Shown here: positions 5,244-8,143 of the stretch, piece by piece
Layout of the letters: each line of letters opens with the position of its first letter
How positions within the stretch are numbered: the stretch's first letter is position 1
From: Thermoprotei archaeon
Lineage (GTDB): Archaea > Thermoproteota > Thermoprotei_A > Sulfolobales > Ignisphaeraceae
Assembly (NCBI GenBank): GCA_003661905.1
Contig: QMXA01000035.1
Coordinates: forward strand, 1-8,143
DNA: 8,143 nt
Reading direction: 5' to 3'
Notes under the pieces: model-generated
What the model was told of the DNA's origin: nothing
Databases searched by the model: none
The model's input: the letters and a program-made list of their open reading frames with translations, nothing else
Made by a program: the position numbers and the translations under genes

Positions 5244-5726
5244 TCATTTATGGCTAATACTTTCTCTGAACTCCTTTAACTCTTGAATAAGTCTTTTCCT
5301 TGTCTTTATATCAGTTATCATGGTTCTAAGATCCTCAGTTAGTCTTTTAGCTACATCAGCTTTATGTCTAATACCGGGTATTAGGGCCTCTGGATAATCT
5401 AATGACTTTAGAACTACATGAATGGAGTCCATTACTTTGAGAATTTCTTCTGCTTTATCTATTCTCCATTCACCCAAGTACTCAATTGCTTTTCGCCTGA
5501 GCTCACCTACAACATCGCCTAGACCTTGTAGATATGGTATAGGAGGTATTTTCAGATCTTGATGTGTAGGTATTTCCATATTTTGAATTATTGCAATGAA
5601 TATACTAGCCTCTGCAAATTCTGAAAGAGCATTTGCTAAGAAACCGGAGTAAAGGAGTTCTGGATGATTACTGAGTTTATTTACAACTTCTTTGACTATT
5701 TGTTCAGTTACTTTAAGAATTTCCAT
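5244..5726 (-). CDS. Translin/TRAX-family nucleic-acid-binding protein (main open frame)
   Basis: Archaeal translin/TRAX proteins are all-helical and assemble into barrel-shaped oligomers that bind or cut RNA. The 160-codon frame from ATG 5726 contains HPELLYSGFLANALSEFAEA (residues 21-40), IPYLQGLGDVVGELRRKAIE (63-82), and LDYPEALIPGIRHKADVAKR (109-128), in the family order. The acidic E-x-x-E of EFAEA (36, 39) and D71 resemble the metal-binding set of the RNase-active TRAX side; that is a comparison from memory. Conserved helix sequence continues in frame about 150 bases upstream of this ATG with no start codon, and the expected N-terminus lies in another frame (next feature). The ATG at 5726 would therefore give a protein short by about 60 residues. 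It is either a truncated product, a fresh pseudogene, or a sequencing slip. Gene databases sometimes mislabel this family as haloacid dehalogenase. Confidence 0.8.
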   Translation of the reverse strand: MEILKVTEQIVKEVVNKLSNHPELLYSGFLANALSEFAEASIFIAIIQNMEIPTHQDLKIPPIPYLQGLGDVVGELRRKAIEYLGEWRIDKAEEILKVMDSIHVVLKSLDYPEALIPGIRHKADVAKRLTEDLRTMITDIKTRKRLIQELKEFRESISHK

Positions 5727-5920
5727 AGCCTTGTTGATGTTGTTCGTATGTATATATGTTATAGCATATCCTGAGAGTCTTATTATATCTCTACATTTTC
5801 TTATAGCATATTCTCGTAACTCATCCTTTACCTTAATAATTTCGCTAATACTACTTACTACCTTTTCTATACCCTTAATAACTCTGTGAATGGGTCGTTG
5901 ATGCGGGGCTTCTTCACCAA
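5727..5920 (-). pseudogene. N-terminal part of the translin-family gene, separated by a one-base frameshift
   Basis: In the frame of the main ORF, codons above 5726 read IEKVVSSISEIIK, ELREYAIRKCRDIIRLSGYA and ITYIHTNNINKA, typical of translin helix 1-2 (R-E-x-A-I...R-x-I-I-R-L-S...I-H). Further up, the good reading moves to another frame: TTG/GTG at 5920/5917 followed by KKPRINDPFTELL, which ends at TAG three codons later. Adding one A to the AA at 5876-5875 joins the two as ELLKGIEKVV and gives a normal-length protein of about 224 residues. A TATA-like CTTATAAC lies at 5976-5969. An ATG at 5943 near the expected transcription start is in yet another frame, so the original start codon is uncertain. 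Confidence 0.65.
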
Positions 5921-5968
5921 TCCGTTCCGGAATTACAACTCATCCCCAAGAAATACATAAATGGAGAG

Positions 5969-5976
5969 GTTATAAG
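5969..5976 (-). promoter_or_regulatory. TATA-like box of the translin-family gene
   Basis: CTTATAAC on the minus strand predicts transcription starting near 5945, about 25 bases before the TTG/GTG codons of the N-terminal segment. It forms a divergent promoter region with valS. Confidence 0.4.
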
Positions 5977-6052
5977 TTAGAGAGTTAATATGATACTTCA
6001 TTAGGTACTCTTGAATTATCTGGACTAAGAAAATTACTGAGAGTAACTAAAA

Positions 6053-6060
6053 TTATATAC
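6053..6060 (+). promoter_or_regulatory. TATA box of valS
   Basis: TTATATAC at 6053-6060 predicts a transcription start near 6081-6085. This lies downstream of the in-frame ATG at 6071 and so argues for ATG 6098, which is preceded by GGTGG at 6085-6089. Confidence 0.5.
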
Positions 6061-6097
6061 ACATATAGAGATGATCTTCGGAGTGGTGGAATTGAGC

Positions 6098-8143
6098 ATG
6101 TACTTCAAGCCTAGAATAGAGGAGAAGCGCTGGAGAATATCTAATGAACTTAAGCTTATAGAGCTATGGTCTAAAGAGAAAATGCATGAATTTCGATTAG
6201 ATCCTTCTAAACCCACATTGATAATAGATACTCCCCCTCCATATGCTTCAGGACCTTGGCATGTTGGTGGTGCTGCACATTATGTACAGATAGATATGAT
6301 TGGAAGATACTTCAGGATGAGAGGCTATAATGTACTACTCCCATTCTATGCAGATAGAAATGGATTACCTGTTGAAGTAACTATTGAAAAGAAATATGGA
6401 ATTAGTGCTCATGAAATTGCAAAAAGACCTGAAGGAAGAGAGGAATTTTTGAAGCTATGTAAAGAGGAACTTGATGCTGTAGAGAAAGAATTGGTGAAAA
6501 TATGGACAAGACTTGGGTGCAGTTTTGAATATTGGAGATCTGGTACTGATAGTCCTGAGTATAGAAAGATTACTCAAATGACATTCATTGAACTGTGGAA
6601 AAGAGGTCTCATATACGAAGCTGAAAGGCCGGTGATGTGGTGTCCTAGATGTAGAACTGCCCTAGCTGAAGCTGAGTTAGAATATGTTGAGGAACAAGGC
6701 TCTTTGTACTACATTAAATTTAAGGTGAAGGAAACAAATGAAGATTTAATAATTGCTACAACAAGGCCTGAATTACTGGCTGCTTGCGGCGCTGTTGCTT
6801 ATCACCCAGAAGACCAAAGATATAAAAAACTAAGAGGAAAGACCGCAATAGTTCCTCTATACAATATAGAAGTTCCAATAATAGAACATGAAGTAGTGAA
6901 ACCTGAATTCGGTACAGGTATAATGATGATTTGTAGCTATGGAGATCACGTAGATGTGAGATTATTTAGAGAATTGAGATTAGTGCCTAGAGTTATAATT
7001 TCTGAAGATGGGAAAATGTCTAAGGATTCAGGACCTATAGCAGGTTTGACAGTTAAAGAAGCCAGAAGAAGAATTGTAGATATACTTCATGAGAAGGGAT
7101 ACGTGGTTAAGGAAGAGAGAATTCTACACACAACACCTGTTTGCTGGAGATGCAAAACACCTATCGAATTCATACATACTAAGGAATTCTTTCTCAAACA
7201 ATTAGAATTTAGAGAGAAAGTAAAGGAGTTAGCCGATAAGATGAATTTCTATCCTCCAGAGCATAGAAGAAGACTTATTGATTGGATAAATTCCATAACT
7301 ATGGACTGGCCTATATCTAGGAGCAGATTCTATGCTACGGAAGTACCTCTTTGGAGATGTAAGAATTGTAATTCCATACTAATACCTGAGCCTGGGAAGT
7401 ATTATAGACCCTGGAAAGACCCAGCGCCATGGGATAAGTGCCCTAAATGTGGAGCTCCTCAGAACATGCTAATAGGTGAAACTAAGGTCTTTGATACTTG
7501 GTTTGATTCGTCAATATCTATTCTCTACGTAGCTGGATTCATGAAGAATGAAGAACTGTTTAAAATGTACCTTGATGGAAGAGCAATAGCTCTAAGGCCT
7601 CAAGGAATAGATATAGTGAGAACATGGCTATACTATACAATTCTCAGAGTATATCAACTTTTCAACAAACCAGCATTCACATGGGTTAGATTAACAGGCA
7701 TGGGCCTTGATGAAAGAGGTGAAGCTATGCATAAGAGTAAAGGAAATGTCATAGATCCAGGACCAGTCGTTGAAAAGTATGGTGCAGATGCTTTTAGGTT
7801 TTGGTCTGCTGCATCATCCAAGTTAGGAAGTGATTATAGATACCAAGAACAATTAATTAAAACTGGGGCATTATTTGCAACAAAATTGTGGAATATTGCT
7901 AGATTCATATCAGCATTTCCATATGTTGAAGATGGTTATAAGTTAAGACCATTAGATTTAGCAGTATTAGACGAATTGAATAAGACTATTAAAAGAGTCA
8001 TTACTGCCTATGATGATCTTGATGTCTACACACCCGCACATGAAATATACAAATTTACATGGGATGTATTTGCTGCTCACTATATTGAACTCATTAAAGC
8101 ACGAGCCTATGGACGAGGTAACTTCTCAGAAGAGGAGCAAAGA
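6098..8143 (+). CDS. valS: Valyl-tRNA synthetase, archaeal type (3' end beyond window)
   Basis: ValS charges tRNA-Val with valine and ATP in the cytoplasm and removes misactivated threonine in its CP1 editing domain. The 682 codons present include the class I HIGH-like PPPYASGPWHVGG (residues 46-58), FYADRNGLPVEV of the archaeal ValS type (83-94), the editing-domain blocks TTRPE (221-225) and FGTGIMMICSYGD (271-283), and cysteine pairs CPRC (182-185), CWRC (349-352), CKNC (421-424) and CPKC (448-451) fitting zinc knuckles. It also has DWPISRSR and the KMSKS-equivalent MHKSK at 544-548 followed by GNVIDP. The second loop residue is His rather than Ser. No stop or frameshift interrupts it. An in-frame ATG at 6071 exists, but ATG 6098 has a GGTGG ribosome site and fits the TATA box at 6053. 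The missing part is the tRNA-binding helical end (roughly 100-150 residues). Confidence 0.95.
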   Translation, partial: MYFKPRIEEKRWRISNELKLIELWSKEKMHEFRLDPSKPTLIIDTPPPYASGPWHVGGAAHYVQIDMIGRYFRMRGYNVLLPFYADRNGLPVEVTIEKKYGISAHEIAKRPEGREEFLKLCKEELDAVEKELVKIWTRLGCSFEYWRSGTDSPEYRKITQMTFIELWKRGLIYEAERPVMWCPRCRTALAEAELEYVEEQGSLYYIKFKVKETNEDLIIATTRPELLAACGAVAYHPEDQRYKKLRGKTAIVPLYNIEVPIIEHEVVKPEFGTGIMMICSYGDHVDVRLFRELRLVPRVIISEDGKMSKDSGPIAGLTVKEARRRIVDILHEKGYVVKEERILHTTPVCWRCKTPIEFIHTKEFFLKQLEFREKVKELADKMNFYPPEHRRRLIDWINSITMDWPISRSRFYATEVPLWRCKNCNSILIPEPGKYYRPWKDPAPWDKCPKCGAPQNMLIGETKVFDTWFDSSISILYVAGFMKNEELFKMYLDGRAIALRPQGIDIVRTWLYYTILRVYQLFNKPAFTWVRLTGMGLDERGEAMHKSKGNVIDPGPVVEKYGADAFRFWSAASSKLGSDYRYQEQLIKTGALFATKLWNIARFISAFPYVEDGYKLRPLDLAVLDELNKTIKRVITAYDDLDVYTPAHEIYKFTWDVFAAHYIELIKARAYGRGNFSEEEQR

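Noticed and set aside
5692..5889. 65-codon plus-strand ORF with leucine/isoleucine-rich translation
   Set aside because: It is antisense to the N-terminal helices of the translin-family gene.
6034..6216. 60-codon minus-strand ORF
   Set aside because: It overlaps the promoter and start of valS on the opposite strand and has no independent support.
1..8143. CRISPR array, insertion sequence or phage element
   Set aside because: No regularly spaced direct repeats, transposase-like frames or terminal inverted repeats were seen on either strand.

Overview
The window looks like a piece of an AT-rich, probably thermophilic archaeal chromosome, most likely crenarchaeal. The signs are a GC-rich tRNA-Tyr with a C1-G72 pair, a bulge-helix-bulge intron and no encoded CCA; TATA-box promoters with very short leaders; a Dph6-type diphthamide ligase; an archaeal translin; and an archaeal-type valyl-tRNA synthetase. 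Assignment to a genus is not possible from this sequence alone.

Layout. 1-225 is the 3' end of a coiled-coil-rich gene. 226-1614 is a gene graveyard read mostly on the minus strand. It holds a decayed membrane protein resembling a peptide ABC-transporter permease, an unrecognised coding-like fragment, and the start of a broken cofC. 1768-3420 is a tight plus-strand pair of intact genes: a stand-alone asparagine-synthetase-type PP-loop ligase with a C-terminal zinc ribbon, and dph6. 3452-4567 (minus) holds a broken cofD fragment joined directly behind a broken COG1926-type phosphoribosyltransferase gene. In front of the latter, at 4573-4632, is a very regular C/D box sRNA not previously marked. 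4783-4974 is a small basic/acidic ORF. 5103-5192 is tRNA-Tyr(GUA) with an 18-nt intron. 5244-5920 (minus) is a translin/TRAX-family gene whose conserved N-terminal part lies in another frame. 6098-8143 is valS, running off the end of the window.

How it fits together. CofC and CofD act consecutively in coenzyme F420 assembly, and both are dead here, so this locus records loss of F420 synthesis. The asnB-like/dph6 pair sits intact between the two wrecks. The remaining intact genes serve translation: tRNA-Tyr, ValS, and diphthamide on elongation factor 2. The C/D sRNA would add rRNA or tRNA 2'-O-methylation. No CRISPR array, insertion sequence or phage gene was seen.
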